64,000 bases of DNA from Lepidonotus clava (lineage: Eukaryota > Annelida > Polychaeta > Phyllodocida > Polynoidae): NCBI GenBank assembly GCA_936440205.1, contig OW387150.1, positions 36,069,795 through 36,133,794 on the forward strand, in the 5' to 3' direction. Under the pieces are notes generated by a model. The model saw only the letters and a program-made list of their open reading frames with translations, was not told the origin of the DNA and searched no databases. The position numbers and the translations under genes were made by a program. Position 1 is the first letter of the stretch, and every line of letters starts with the position of its first letter. Shown in pieces: positions 13,796 to 27,015 of the stretch.

Positions 13796-14348
13796 GTGAG
13801 TGAGATATGGATGTTTTACACAGTTCCGACAGCCAGGGTCATTTTCATGGTGAAAACAAGTTAGGACAAATTCTTACTTTTGAGACATGTTTTTTTGACT
13901 TGGTCAGTCTTTGGTGAAGGTTTAGATGAAGGTGACAGGGTGGGCAAACAGCAGGGGATCAAAACCTGGAAATCATTTTTGCTGTACATCATCCCTAAAG
14001 CCCCATACCCACTAGGCGATTTTACCGGCAACTCGCGACGGGCAACAGCAGAATCCCTGGTTATATCATTACCAATTTGGATCACCTGTTAGTATGTAAC
14101 ATTCAATACTACATACTAACAGGTGATCCAAATTGGTAATGATTTTACCAGGGATTCTGCTGTTTCCCTTTGTGAGTTGCTGGTAAAATCGCCTAGTGGG
14201 TATGGGGCTTTAGGGAACCCAGACACCAACCAGGAATCAAACCCAATGAACCACTTGGTCAGTGCTAGGTGCCCTCCTATCAATGCCTTTTACAATCAGC
14301 AGGGGCTATTGGGGGCCTATATTCTTCCCCAGAATCTCCATGGGGTCC
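13796..14348 (+). mobile_element. SINE-like element 'GTGAGTGAG...GGGGCCTAT', copy 1, split by a MITE
   Basis: The order of blocks is GTGAGTGAG, ATGTTTTACAC, AACAGCCAGGGTCATTTTCA-type block, GGCAAACAGCAGGGGAT, CTGGAAATCAT, ATCCCT, GAATCAAACCCAATGAACCA, GCAGGGGCTATTGGGGGCC. The MITE at 13998-14210 interrupts it between the ATCCCT and GGGAACCC blocks. A B-box-like GGTTTGATTCC is present on the opposite strand. Confidence 0.75.
13998..14210. mobile_element. TA-target MITE, copy 2: near-perfect hairpin inside a SINE
   Basis: It is 213 bp and flanked by TA (13996-13997 and 14211-14212). The two halves are inverted copies of about 107 bases with roughly ten mismatches and almost no loop. Other SINE copies show the uninterrupted site (CATCCCTTAG). 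Confidence 0.9.
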
Positions 14349-14623
14349 TTGAAAGTATTGTGTAATATTTTCTAACCATTTGCCTTTGGAGGGAGGATTT
14401 TGAAAAGTGAAACAATATTCCATTGATTGCATAAAATGGAGTGCAAGGTAACGTGGAGGGAATGTGGAGTGGCCTGAGTTAAATGGTTTTTAGAACCCTT
14501 TTAATGCACATCATTTAGAAATGTTCAGCTGGAAGCAAAAGTCTGCACTGTCAAACGTGAAAGACTATTCATCCCGGCATAAAATATGCAGAAATGCTGG
14601 TTAAACACCTCTACAAAATGATA

Positions 14624-14872
14624 CAGTGTTCACCATTGGCCGACGATTTTGGAACCGGGCCGAGATAAAATTGAAAATCATTTATGAATCGGCCCAGATG
14701 GCGGACACCTTTTGACCCATCATAGATGCTTTTTTTGGCCGTCATCTCTTTTACTTTTGGCTGTCATTTATGTCTTTTTTCGGCTACCATTTGCACTGTT
14801 TCTATGGGCTGCCTTGAAGCTATCATGGCTGACTTTTTGACAATGTTGGCCCCAAATTAGTCTCGAACACTG
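14624..14872. mobile_element. Possible hAT-like MITE with CAGTGTTC ends
   Basis: CAGTGTTC at the left pairs with GAACACTG at the right. The flanks ATGATA and ATGCTA are similar, suggesting a decayed target duplication. The inner pairing is weak. A related fragment (GGCCGACGATTTT) lies near 46516. Confidence 0.45.
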
Positions 14873-17349
14873 ATGCTATGGCGAATGACCAAATTGTTCA
14901 CACCAGTGCAGGCATTCTAGAACCACACTACCAATATACATCAAATGAATATATCTGCACAAAGTCACAACCAGGGGGCGTGGAGTGAAAAGGCCTCTAG
15001 TTCATTGATAACCGGGCCGGTGGAGTCCATAGCATAGCTCCAGTCCAGGTGGACCTTTTTTCGTCTTTTTTGTCTGGTGGGTTGGAGGTGGAGGTGGATG
15101 AGTTATGTCAACCTCACGTGACCAAGCCGATCCATAACGCCCCTACAATCTCCTAGCACTACCATCAATCTCCCAGCACAGTGAATGTGTTAACCAATCA
15201 CAAACGTCCTTACAAGTTACAGCCACAGCCAGATGGAATCCTCTTCATAGAAGCTCTCCTACTAAGGCATATAAATATATCACTGGCCCCTGACTGCTTG
15301 GATTAATATAGCATAGAGGCTTATAGTTTATATACATCTCCTTGTAGAGTGACTATCAGTGGCATAATTACCATTAACAAACCATCAAAAGTAGCTAAAA
15401 CTACCTGAAGTATGTCTTGGGTAGGTCTCTCTTGCCTGATGTGTATATTGCCCAGAAACGACAGTCAAAGAGGCCGAACCAATATTTGTAACATACATCA
15501 GAACCAAATGGATTTCTGTAAATATTTCACAGACTTCCAATTCAAGTAACACAAATCTAGCCTCTTTCGCACATCTGGTGATTCTGATTGGCTGATTACA
15601 GGAGCAATGAAAGCTGGCCTCCCATTGGTCAGGTCTTGGGGGGAGAGGTTCAACAGTAAGGGACATAGGGGTCAGACAGAATGGATTCAGGGGGTGAATC
15701 TTTTCACTGAGCCACTCACAAAGCTGTATACAGTCAGATGTTTGACAGAAAGATCAGGACTAAGTCAAATTGGGACTGAGAAGTATGAGAAATGAGGAAA
15801 ACTTAACTCTCCTTCATCAAAGTGAAGTGGAAGTGGGAGGAAGGAGACTTGTGTCCAGGACTTTATAATCCACAAGCACTTCAGACGATTGCCATCTTTT
15901 AATACTTCTAGTGAGAGAATTTTAGATTTTTCATCTTACTAAACTTTGTCTATTCCATCACTTTAATCGGAAGATATGGATCTGCGCTAAAACATCGGTC
16001 ATGTCCCACCGCATGGAATTGACTCGGGATGAGAGGGCGATTCACCCCGGGGTGAAAAGGTAGAGCAAATCAAAGTGAGCGACTTGTGAGCCCGTCCGAC
16101 CGCCCCATCTTATCGTGTGGAGCAGAGGAAGGCCTTTATACACTGTTAAGTTCCACAGCCCTTTGGACAGAACACACTGTATTTCCAAAGCCTATTCAAC
16201 AGTTAATGCGTTTTCCACTATCTGAGGTGCCATTACAGACACTATGTCTTCACGAAAAATTAGAGAATGTAGAAAACCTATTCCTTGATTCTATTATTCA
16301 AGGTTCAACTTTACCATTGAGCTTATTGCAGTTTTAAAATTATATATATGTATAAGTAAGAAGGTATCAAGTTTTCCCAACCACGGATGATTGAGTGATT
16401 TAGGGAAAATGTCACTGAAAAGTAGGAAATCCTTTAAAAGGATGAATGGGTAAAATGGCATCTTTGAGTTTGTGAACTGTATTGTCAAAATGTAAGCACA
16501 AAATGAAAAATTGAAATTGCAAGAGGTCTTGAGATTAGGCCCAAGGCCTTTTCTTCTACACGCCATATTTTTAAGGCTGTGCTGTGTAAAAAAGGTTTGT
16601 TTTCCAAGTAAACCAAGCATTGACTGAAACAGTTTTCAGAAGTCCATACAACTGTATCAGGAATTAGCAGTATGTATGTTGACACACAGTATTACCTGAT
16701 CTGAAGGCATTAGGCTCTGAAGAACCTATACTGAAATACCACTGCATCAATACTGAGGCACCACTGCAAAACTGTACTGCTCAGCTTTAGGGGGAAAAGT
16801 ACATCTCCTGGAAGGTCAAATGCCAGGCGTGGAATGACAGAGGTTCTTTAGGGGGGTTATTTGTTAAGGGGGCAGGTGCCCCTGGGGCGACCGTGTTAAA
16901 AGTTGGGAATGAGGTGAAGTCTGTCGGTCTCAGTTTGTCGGTCGAGGCTTCTTTCTGCAAAGGTCTTTTCTAGCAGCGGGCCCAGGCACGTGACAATCAA
17001 TTTACATTTGCAATCACGAAAGGTCACCTTTTGTATGCTACTCAGGCTTTGAAAGCTGCAGTGGTGCGGGCTAAGAAAAGTGGAGTTGGGGTGGGTGGCA
17101 GAAATATATGGGCAGTGGAGCTGGGACTGTCTGGGTGTACAACAGTGAAATGACAACAGCAATGTGATTTGAGATGTCAGAGGTTACCAAAGTGGAAATT
17201 TGTTGGGACATGGAGCAGAATCACAATCGCAAACTTCTACAAGAATTGTGTTTCGACTATGAAAGACGGGCTAGTCCTTCGCAAACTAGCATGGCCTTCA
17301 ATGCAATGTATCTTTAACCTCAGTTTTTATGATTCAGTTCTTCAATTAA
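14873..17349. other. No gene recognised
   Basis: Short frames only (for example 16294-16620 minus and 17169-17507 plus), with no family resemblance. The sequence is generally AT-rich. Confidence 0.5.
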
Positions 17350-17561
17350 CAGTGTTTGAAATCAACAGTGCGTTCTGTGCTCAGCGCACACAATTCGCGG
17401 TGCACAATTTTCAGTATTGTGCGCCTAATGCATGCAGGTTTTTTGAGCAGTTTCTATATGTATATATACTGGTGTGCACATATTTAGATCTCTGGGTGCA
17501 CACTTAATTAAATGAATGCACCTGGCAGACGCACAAAATAAAACAGTAATTTCGAACACTA
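17350..17561. mobile_element. hAT-like MITE 'GTTCGAAATTAA', copy 2
   Basis: The ends are CAGTGTTTGAAAT and ATTTCGAACACTA. AATTAA flanks it directly on both sides (17344-17349 and 17562-17567), again 6 bases. Confidence 0.8.
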
Positions 17562-18716
17562 AATTAATTATGTGAAATGTCAGCTAGGGTAGTCAAGGTA
17601 AAAAAAAAAGTTCTGTGCTTTGTTAAAGCATTGCAATGTGCCTTGGTCTGACAGCCCTGGACAATATAATATTGCATTACTATTTTATCTGATTACATCT
17701 TACCCACAGGACATATCACCTGACACCTGCCCCTAGATTAGGTTCTGGCTTCACCGTCCCCAGCGCTCTTTTCATTGGCTTCCGGAGCCGCTGCTGAGTC
17801 TCTGAATGTACCTGCCTGCGCATCTGCACTGTGGCGCAGATTCCGCGACTTCTTGACATAGCGCGCAGAATGGCATTGGCAGGCGCCTGCCATCGAGGGC
17901 TGTAATTGGCCAGGTGGGATAAGGAGGAGGTAACTAAGGCAAGGATGGGGGGGGGGGGGGAGGAGTGGGACGGGGGAGTCAGGGCTGTAACATGGGTTAC
18001 AGCGTTGGCAAAAGGTAGCCTTGATTGATGGTCAGGGAAAGCTTTAAGTATAATGGCCGACATTGCTGCAGTTTGCTGATACTGGCCCAGCAGCACATGG
18101 GCCTTCAAAATATATCAAATTTTCTCAATTATCTAACATTTTCTACTGGCCTAGCTATGATTTTACTGGCACTGGGCCAGTGCTTAATGTCGCAGTTAAT
18201 ATTGTTTGCTTTTCATAGAGCAACTTGTCCAACAGTTTTTCTTGACACTAAAAGAGTCTGGCATTGATAGTTTATTTTTATCTGGGTTTGCAATTAGTTT
18301 TAGTGTGAGGCAGGGACACTTATTTGTCTATGTATGAAGGGGACATGATTCTCTCAAGACATCATGCTGAAAAGAACCTACACTGAAATGCCACTGCATC
18401 CATACTGAGAGTCTACTGCAAGGCTACTGCTCAGCATGAGGGCAGGGGGGTTGCCAGTCTTGGTCTGTAACATGAGCAATATGAGTGGCTCGTAAAGCCT
18501 GGAGGGCTTCTGAGATCTGTCTGGGAGCGAATAGCGGGTGGGTCAGCCGGACCCGGGGGAAGGATTGCTGTGTCTGCGTCTGAGTCTGAGTCTATCTGAC
18601 TCACTCACACTGCTGCCATAGGCATAATGCATTGGGTCTGATGGACTCAATGCATTCCAACACAGGTCACTGCACTCCATAAGAATATCAGATATTCAAA
18701 TTTGGTGTAAATACTG
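17562..18716. other. No gene recognised; poly-G run
   Basis: A G run of about 12-13 lies near 17948. The minus frame at 17716-18108 (130 codons) has no family signature and spans the homopolymer, so it is not taken as a gene. Confidence 0.5.
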
Positions 18717-19043
18717 GAGTGAGTGAGTGATGGATGTTTTACGCCGCACCAACAGCCAGGGTCATTTTCACAGCGAAAACAACGAGATGAATTCTGTCTT
18801 TAGTGATCATACCTATGAGATGAAGGTGACAGGCCAGGCAAACAGCAGGGGATAAAAATCTGGAAATCATTTCCGCTGTATTTCATCCCTTAGTAAACCC
18901 AGACACCATACGGGAATCTAACCCAATAAAGCAATTGGTTAGTGCTGTATCCTTTCTACTGTTGCCTTTTATGATCACCAGGGGCTACTGGGGGCCTATA
19001 TTCTTCCCATGGGCAGAAGCCCCACCCTGGCACCCTCATGGAG
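18717..19043 (+). mobile_element. SINE-like element 'GTGAGTGAG...', copy 2
   Basis: It has the same block order as the copy at 13.8 kb and is uninterrupted, including the empty site CATCCCTTAGTAAACCC for the MITE in that copy. The far end is TGATCACCAGGGGCTACTGG and then a GGGCCTAT block. Confidence 0.75.
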
Positions 19044-21115
19044 GACAAATAGGGATATGAGTGAATCAGAACTGCTATTGATTGCTCTCTTTGACTGTCT
19101 GTTCCCCAGACCGATACATTCGGCTCGAGACAGGTTGTTTACAGTCTGCGTTTCCAGACATCTGCTGCATGTCCCATAGATTCCTGCTGACACTGAATAA
19201 GACCGACAGAGACGACACTGACTGTAACAGACAGAGACGGCTGGCTGACGTCCCACCTAGCAATTGGCCTGGCAGTAGTGGCACGGTGAAGGAGAAGATG
19301 GGTGGGGTATAGACTGCAACACGAGTAGTAAGATGGGTACGTAAAACCTGACCCGAATGCTTTCATTTGTCTTTTGCAGTGGTACAGTTGGGAGACCCAT
19401 TCACCCTTAGCATTCTCATGTATATTGGATTTGGTCATTTAAAGCGATTGAAATGGACTTTTCCTTAAAAAAAAAAGAGAGAGACCTAAGATTTTTGTTG
19501 TGCTGCTTTAGAGTCTAGGTATCATTGTGTGACTTCAGAATTTTAATGATTGACTTCACATTTCTCCTATGTGGCTTCAGGTTTTTGTTATCTGGCTTCT
19601 GATTCCTGAAATGGGGCTTAGCTTTTTCATCATACTTATTTTGCTGTGCTAGAACTTCACTCAAGTTCTTGGCAGCTACCTCTGTGTACTCAAGAGTTAA
19701 TCTGAGTGTCTGCTAGCGCGTCAGTCAGCACATTGCTGTAGTTATTTGTGGAGCTCTGATCAAAGTCTCCCCTGCCATGCTTCCGCTATCACAAAAAAAA
19801 AAGCCCTGTCACGGACTCGCCCATTATCCGCCATAATAGAAACAGGGCAAAATGACAGGTGAAACAAGCCCGGCTCAGACATACAAGTGGATGGCACTTC
19901 GCTCATCTGCCATGAAGGATCGCGCTCTCATCCCATGCCGATCCCTGGGTCCCATCAGCTTGATGGCCTAAGTGGTTGTAGCATTACCAGATTACCCATA
20001 GCGGGACAGACCGTGGTGTCAGCGGAAGACAAGGTATTTTGGTTGGGATGGACGGGTGGATTTGGCTACGTGATCACAGAAAATCAACAGCAACTGAAAC
20101 ATCAGCTGGCATCAGCACGGAGAAGTCTTGGTTTTGGAAATTATGCTTTTTCATGAGCATGCATTTCCAAACTGCATGTCTAGAGATTTGATCATGTCAC
20201 ACTGACATAAATACATCAAACACTCTCTGCCAGAGGAACATGCAACCACCTGGGGCACACCATCCTAAAAATAATGCTTCTGACAACAGAGTTGTGAGGG
20301 CTGGGTCGCAGGGCACACAGACATATTCCTACATACACTGAGGCAACACTAAAGAATAATTTTGTTTCCAGTGGACTGCCTAGGTGAGACTGTTTAACTA
20401 CTCTACCCCGCCGCATTTTAATTTCTTCTTCTTTTTTTTTTGCCAAGAAACATTGCCCAGTGCATAATTTCCTTTGTCAAGCGTGAAAGTTACTGACACT
20501 AAACCAAAACTGTGTGGAAATTTTCACACCTGAGCCAGGATCATTCTCCCTTAGAGTTACCTTTCAAAGCTTCCTCTTTAACATAATAACATGACTATGT
20601 GTATATACATAGTTATAGATCTGTGCCTTATCAGGAAAAGAAAAAAATCCAGGCAACCCAGATGTCCTTTATTTTCCCAACCCGCTACACAGGTAGAAAA
20701 TCATTTTTTAGTGTGGCCTGACCTAGCCTTTAAAGTACCATCAATGGGGTACTGGGAGGGGGCCAGACTGCAAAAAGCAATCAAAGGCAGATTGACCTTC
20801 CGCTGCACCTGAGCCCGTGGGTGACGGTTGGAACCACCAACACTCACTGTCAAAAATGTAATTGGATTTTACGTGACTTAATGTATAGTGTCACGGGGGA
20901 TCCGCTGCCACTTGGGGGTAACTGATTGTTTTATCTTCTTCGATTGATGGATCGCCTTGTCATGTTTTGGTACAGCTGCGACCGGTGAATTACAGGCAGA
21001 AATGAGATGGCAATTGCCTTATCCACACTGCAATGAATGCTGCCGAAGCTGATACGTTTCAGCAATATTTGTCATGGTAAGCATTACAAAAACAGCTGTA
21101 ATATGAAGCAAGCAT
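19044..21115. other. No gene recognised
   Basis: Overlapping short frames on both strands at 19000-19440 look like chance. No repeat or regulatory structure is clear. Confidence 0.5.
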
Positions 21116-21523
21116 AATAAGCCTATCCCATATTGGGTTTATCCAAGGGTTGGACAAAATATGTATAAGCCATCCTGTTTCCAAGAGTTGAGGTTACTGA
21201 AATAAGCAAGAATTATCTTTTCTCTATATCCTCAAGTACCGCTTGAACAGTATGATTTCTTAAATTTTATCAATTGACAGATTTGCAGATTTGCCAGCCA
21301 ATCAAAATGCTGTATTTCAGGACAAAATAGATTTGGACATCTTAGGTTTGGCTGACAGGCTTCAACATTTGTTCCTATGGGAAAAAGGCCAAAATACAAA
21401 GCTGCATCCTACAAACTTTAGGCGCAATCTGTCCATCAAATTGCTTTTATTACTTTTGTATTATACAACAGTCTTCAGGGAATATCAAACTTTAATGTTA
21501 GAGTAAACTGGGATAGGCTTATT
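21116..21523. mobile_element. TIR element with 15-bp perfect ends, 408 bp
   Basis: AATAAGCCTATCCCA (21116-21130) is exactly inverted at 21509-21523. The interior is AT-rich and non-coding. Target duplications are not clear. Confidence 0.65.
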
Positions 21524-23139
21524 GGTTTTCATTCAGCCTAGTGCATAATCATGAATAATGAATCCTTGGTTTTGACTGAGTATGTGCTTAGGTAGGGAAT
21601 GGTGCATCTGTAGATAGCAGCACACAGATTATTCCATAGAAAATATTTCAAGACACTTCCTCTCTTCTTTTCCACTTCTTTTCTACACTTTTTCAGAATA
21701 TAATTAACAGTTTTCTACTCAGCAACAAGTTCCTTGGGGAAATTGAATTACGCTTTTCTCAACTATTCATGAGGTAAAGGCTCTGAGACAGGCCACAGAC
21801 CACCACTGTATCTTTCTACCAGGCTCGGCCCGCCCGGCTTCTCTCTGATGTCCCAGGGGCCTCTGCCGGCTAACCAGCCAATCAGAGACGCTGTCACAGA
21901 AGACAGACGGCCTCGACCAATCACTGCTGGGTTTGCAGCCGGACACGGGTCCACCGGAAGTGGTGATGTCCCCTGTGCTCACTCCTTTATCGCTTGTTGC
22001 CCAGGTTTGCTTTCGGAAGAAAAGTGATTCCCTTCTTTAGGCAACCCAAATGGACTTTTCGAGCGCTCTATCTGTGGTATACCAAAAGTTGTTGTTTTGT
22101 TCTAAATTGAAGGATACGATTCTGTCATAGTTTAAGTACTAACCCTCCATTATGTGTTCAAATGATCAAATATTTTACAAGATGCAATATAGTACATGCA
22201 ATAACTACAAACCTCTCTTACATGCTATGTCTTGTCTACACGACAGAAAATAGATTTTGGAAACATTGTCAAAAACCGTCACCTAACATGAGTCTTACAC
22301 TGAATAATACCTTTAAAAACCATGGACAGGATATGATAGAAAGAAATCCACAGCATATTGCAGTTTAAACAATATTGCATGATTAAAATTTTGCAGACTT
22401 AGAATGCCCTAAGCCAGGGGGCATTAGGTTTTGTCTTCCACTTTAGTTCTAACACTTTTTGCTTAAATGAGCTTGGATTCTTGGTGGTTGCATGCGCACC
22501 ACAATGGCTGAGTAAAAACACTTTTGCTGAAGCGCGCACCGTTTATTAAAGCTGAACCAATGTTTTAATTGAATGGTAAATTGAGCTGGGCCGAACGCCC
22601 CCTCTGTGTAAACCAGACAAGGGCAGGGTAAATAAGGCACTCGGCCTTGTTTCACTTTCTTCGGAGATAGTGTTTGCTATCCGCCATGCAGAGAAGGCGC
22701 ACTATAATGAAGGGAAAAATGGGTTGAGTGGGGTAGGGTGATACGTATGGATGGGTTGGTTAGGCAGAATTACTCATGGCTAGCACTGTAGGACGCAATT
22801 TGCGACAGATACATTTTTTGAGAAATTCTGAAAATCTGGTAGACTTCTTGATATGTCATTTCACTGAACACTGATCCGATTTAGGATGGTAGTACAGTGT
22901 GTTGTTGCATGGGAGCTCCAATATCATACCCCCCGACACTGGAGAGCAGAGACGAGTTCAATCAGAGGATTTCATCACTCAGTGAAACTCCACGGTAGAG
23001 TAGGTGCCCAATGGGGACTGGTAGAAGTACCCACAGCCGGCTGTGTGTCTCAACGTAGCCAATCAGAAAAGACCGGAACTAGATTGGTTTGACCGGAACA
23101 AGCTGGCAGTCCAGGAAAGTCAATGTATTGACATCTTAA
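21524..23139. other. No gene recognised
   Basis: Mixed AT-rich and moderately GC-rich sequence. Frames near 21763-21982 and 22449-22655 have no recognisable family. Confidence 0.5.
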
Positions 23140-23332
23140 AGCCACTTTCTCGTCCGTGAGGCGAACATATTTTGATACGTTGTAACCCCGTGACAGTTGC
23201 GCAAATTTCATGACGTGACCAATAACATCGCTGGATTACATTCCAACAGTGCAAAACACGTCACCAGCTGTCACGTCTTACGTGAAAAACACGTGGATGC
23301 TAACCTGACAACACATGGACGAGACAGCCGCT
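23140..23332. mobile_element. MITE with TTAA duplications, 193 bp
   Basis: TTAA flanks both ends (23136-23139 and 23333-23336). The ends AGCCACTTTCTCGTCCGTG and CATGGACGAGACAGCCGCT are inverted with two mismatches in the first 16. The interior is crowded with ACGTG/CACGT dyads. Confidence 0.75.
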
Positions 23333-26227
23333 TTAAAACAATTTGATTTTTTTTTTTTCAAAAATTTTCCTTTACACTCAAGTTACAACTTATGAGGCTA
23401 AACCTTATAAAGACTCACTGATGAAATAAATAATAAAAATTACTATGGACAGAGCATTGCTGTCGATCCCCACCTAGTTGGTATAGATAAGCCTCCTTCG
23501 CTAAGCCAGGGAAACATTCAGACAAATCAGCTAAATCAATATGAACCATCTACCAGCGAGGACTTGAGCACCATAGACCATATGCTAGTCCCTCTCGCTG
23601 CGGAACTACTCAGGACCTCCGCCCTATGCTACAGCATTGGAGGTGGCAGAAAACATGGATTTTCTCAGCTCTCTCTCAAAATTTCATCCCGATTTTCTAG
23701 TAAGTCATAGATTAGACACTATGCTATCCAAGAATATCTTTCCTCTCGGAACTGATCATAAAAGATTGAGGGAGACAAAAAACAATTGTTAAGAATTGAA
23801 TCTATGGACAAGAGGTTCATTTTTTGGGAGGTGTCTCATGACATAATTTGCCACATGATGCCAACAAGCAAATGGTCTGTACCCATAGAGCACCTCTAAC
23901 CCCCACCCCCACCCTGCATCCCTCCTCACCAAACCCCTCCAGCTCTTCCCAGCCAGCCTCGTTTTGAAAACACGACACGGATCGATAGCTCCAACAAACT
24001 GCACTTTTGGCGCGCCCTGGCCCTGACCCCTGCTGAACTTTGACCTCTGACCTCTGACCCTGGATGACCTGGCTGTATGTAAACAGCTGGTGGAGGGTGG
24101 GTAGGGGTGGGTGGGGTTGTAGTACAGGGGGAAAAGGGCGCAGAGTTTAGACTTTAACAGAGGGGCTACCAAGTTGCCCACTTTCCCTGGTGTTTGGCAA
24201 GCGTACCCTATGTGAAATGAATACAAACTGACAAATCTTCAAATTCTAAACTTAGTGCCACCTATTCACATACACTTATTAGAGAACTACATTAATATGT
24301 ATTTGAAATAAGTCGTTTTATTTTATCACAGGGATGTAAGTTGGACCTTGTTATAGAAATACTAAATTGCCATTACTGTATGATTGCCCTTGCGATCTTT
24401 AGGAACTTAGATGTTTTACTGTGTATTGAACCCGCTGAAGCCCTCTGTAAAAGGTCCCAACAATCTATTTATCTCATCTCATCATCATAACCATTTTATC
24501 ACCCATGTTACTAAAACCCTGTTAAGCTGGATATCATCAAAAGCCAATGAAGCAAATCACAACTGTTCAATACAACTAGATTGCTACTTTTGATGTAATA
24601 GATTAAGATCTGGCTGGTCGTGAAGGAATACTGGAGAAATCCAATTCACGACCAGGATAAATAAAACTGTTTAAAAAAAAAAAAAAGCTGGAGAGAAAAA
24701 ATCGGAAAACTGACATCCCTGATAATATCAAAAGATGCTGGTAGTATTTGCTTGATGTCCGCTCTACAGTGTACTAAAGGAGTACCTCCTCTGTTGGAGA
24801 ACACACTCCGTGGTAATGGGGTATGAGTGTGAGTGGTAGGTTAGGACGGTTAGGAGCAGGGTTAGGGGTGGTGAGGCGGAATACAGGCGCCAATCAGCCT
24901 GGGGTAAGACGGCGCTAGGTCGGGATAAGACGGCGAGCTGCTGCCGGAGGGGGGGGGGGGGGGGGGTGAGCAGTTCGTGTAGGGGAGCAGCCCTTTCAGG
25001 TCAGGCCAACTTTACGTCCACAGCTATATGGCGGAATTCGGCGTGCTTTATTTCCCAGTTTTATTGCCATTTTCTATCTCCGTAGGTACGACTTTTATTT
25101 TCACTTGCGGCAACTGGGGAGTATTCTTCATGTAAGGAATTTAGTTTGAAAAATTATTTGGGGTGATGATGTGAAAAAAATCTGAAATCAAAATAAAATC
25201 TGAGAACTCACATACTTGGCTGCGGGACACTGGGAGGGAACCAGGCTTGGGGCTCACTCCGGGTTTACGAAGTTCGGAGATGTTCGGAGATATTCGGGGA
25301 TGTTCGGGGTTGATCGGCCCTCCCCGGGAGTCAGTAAACAGCCGTTCGGGTCAGGTCGGGGGTAGGCGGGGTGAGGTGGGAGCAGTTGGTGGACGGATGG
25401 GGAGCAGTTGGGAGCAGTTGGGAGCAGGGGTTACGGTAGAGCAGCTCCAACTCGTCGGTCCGTGTGATGATCGACCGGCCGGCCTCCGCTGCTCAGTCAC
25501 CCGGGGACCAGTAAACAACAGCACTCCGGGCATCACTCCTCCTTCCCCCAACCCCAACCCCCGGGCCATAAGCTCACTTGGTGCGAACTAGGCGTAGGTT
25601 TTTTTTAAAAATTTTAACAGCTCTTGAAAATATTTCTCGCCTTTGATGGATCAAACAGAAGTTTATAGCATATTTAGGAATGTTCCCTGCACTTGACTCG
25701 GCAAAGGTCACTTAACTTCACTTGGGACTTAATATTAGGACCTTTGGGTTAGCCCTGCAGCCTCTGTTACATGACAAGGTGATCCTGACCGAAAAAGATG
25801 CTTAAAATGATTCATAACATGTTTTTCCTTTTATAAAGTGGCTTAATAATTTATCCAAACGATTAATGTTAGTTCCTATCCTGTCTAGATCTGTGTTAAT
25901 TTTTATATTTGAAATATTCATTCTTAATTTCAGGATGCATCTTACCCTTTTCGACCCCTTCCCCCTCTGTACCTAACCAGGGGGCACATGTCGGTCTTTG
26001 AGCCCCACTTCCCCCGACCCCGTTAACACAACGTCAACATGGTCCCTCTATTAGGCCGAGCACTCCACCTAGTCGCGCCTCCTCACCTCAGAGAGTTGTC
26101 AGAAAGATGTTGAATGAACCGCCACCATGAGACACAGTCCGTATTTCAAACAGGGCGCTTGAGGTTTTGTGTTTTTTGTCTTTATTTTTTTATTTTGGTC
26201 ATATTTTTTCCTTTTTCTATATCCAGT
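23333..26227. other. No gene recognised; GC-rich patch and simple repeats
   Basis: TGACC-type repeats lie near 24020-24075. A G run of about 16 lies near 24951. Short tandem motifs (GATGTTCGG near 25280 and GGGAGCAGTT near 25400) lie in a GC-rich patch (25220-25590) with a 114-codon plus frame and a frame on the other strand. Neither looks like a protein family, and the repeats explain the open frames. Confidence 0.45.
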
Positions 26228-26451
26228 CACTGTCCGAAATTAAGGTTTAAATTAAGGTTTAAATTTAGGCACAAACCGGGTGCATAGCTTTTGAATGCAT
26301 GCACCCAGAGGCCTTGTCTTTTACCCTCATTGTTTATTCTATCAAAAATATCTGCATCTGCCGCATGCATACCCTTAACAATCATGCACCCGGCTGCAAA
26401 ATCATAGGTGCAGGTTAACAGTTTTAACTGCACCCTTCATTTCGGACACTG
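26228..26451. mobile_element. hAT-like MITE 'GTTCGAAATTAA', copy 3
   Basis: The ends CACTGTCCGAAATTAAGG and CATTTCGGACACTG match the family with one shared change (TCCG for TCGA-type). A TTTAAATTAAGG motif is repeated near the left end. Target duplications are no longer clear. Confidence 0.65.
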
Positions 26452-26738
26452 CCGGTTTTCTGCGTTTGACACGATGATGAATTTTCGTTTGCTTCCAAGA
26501 CTGTAACATCATAAATATGGATGAGGTATGCACGCATGTACAGCCTGAGGAATGCACCAATCTGATCGGCTGATGTACAGGGAATCTGTCTAATTTTGAA
26601 GAACTCTGCGGCTGGCTATACTGTCATCTGTCCTTTATACATAGTGATTTCTTGAATACATTAACCAAACTAATTCATTGCAACTGTCCAGTCTCAAGCC
26701 CCAAAAACTGCTAAATTGGCTTGGGCATCTATTATGTA

Positions 26739-27015
26739 GCTGGGGCTTTACATACCAATCGACTTTAGTGCCCACAGGCAATTGCACAAGAAACGACTCG
26801 ATGGCAGAATCACCCAGCAATTGTGATTGCCGGGTGATTCCCCATGGTTATGGTGTGCTTTCTGTGCAACGGGTGCCATGGTGCAGGATCACTCGTCAAA
26901 TCACCCGTAAAATATCAACTCGCTTAAGATGACAGTCACCCGGCGCCAACAACGATGATTCTCCCAGTCGCCCATCGCTCGTCTACGGTTAAATTGCCTA
27001 GTGAATATGGGGCCT
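26739..27015. mobile_element. TA-target MITE, diverged copy 3
   Basis: The right end (AAATTGCCTAGTGAATATGG) and the inner CCCAGTCGCCCATCG block match the family. The left end is only weakly alignable. Boundaries are approximate. Confidence 0.5.

Larger units (their letters stand above)
13730..14415 (+). repeat. 66-67 bp direct repeat flanking a SINE
   Basis: The left copy is 13730-13795 and the right copy 14349-14415. Both run from TTGAAA.TATTG through TTCTAACCATTTG to GGAGGATTTTGAAAAGTGAA and end ACAA. They differ at about eight positions. They bracket the SINE exactly and are absent from the other SINE copies. Confidence 0.75.

Noticed and set aside
16960-17010. IDCHVPG-like translation on the minus strand, similar to the ADAR NDCHAE site
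   Set aside because: The catalytic Glu and the Ala before it are absent and no flanking family sequence or splice pair is convincing.
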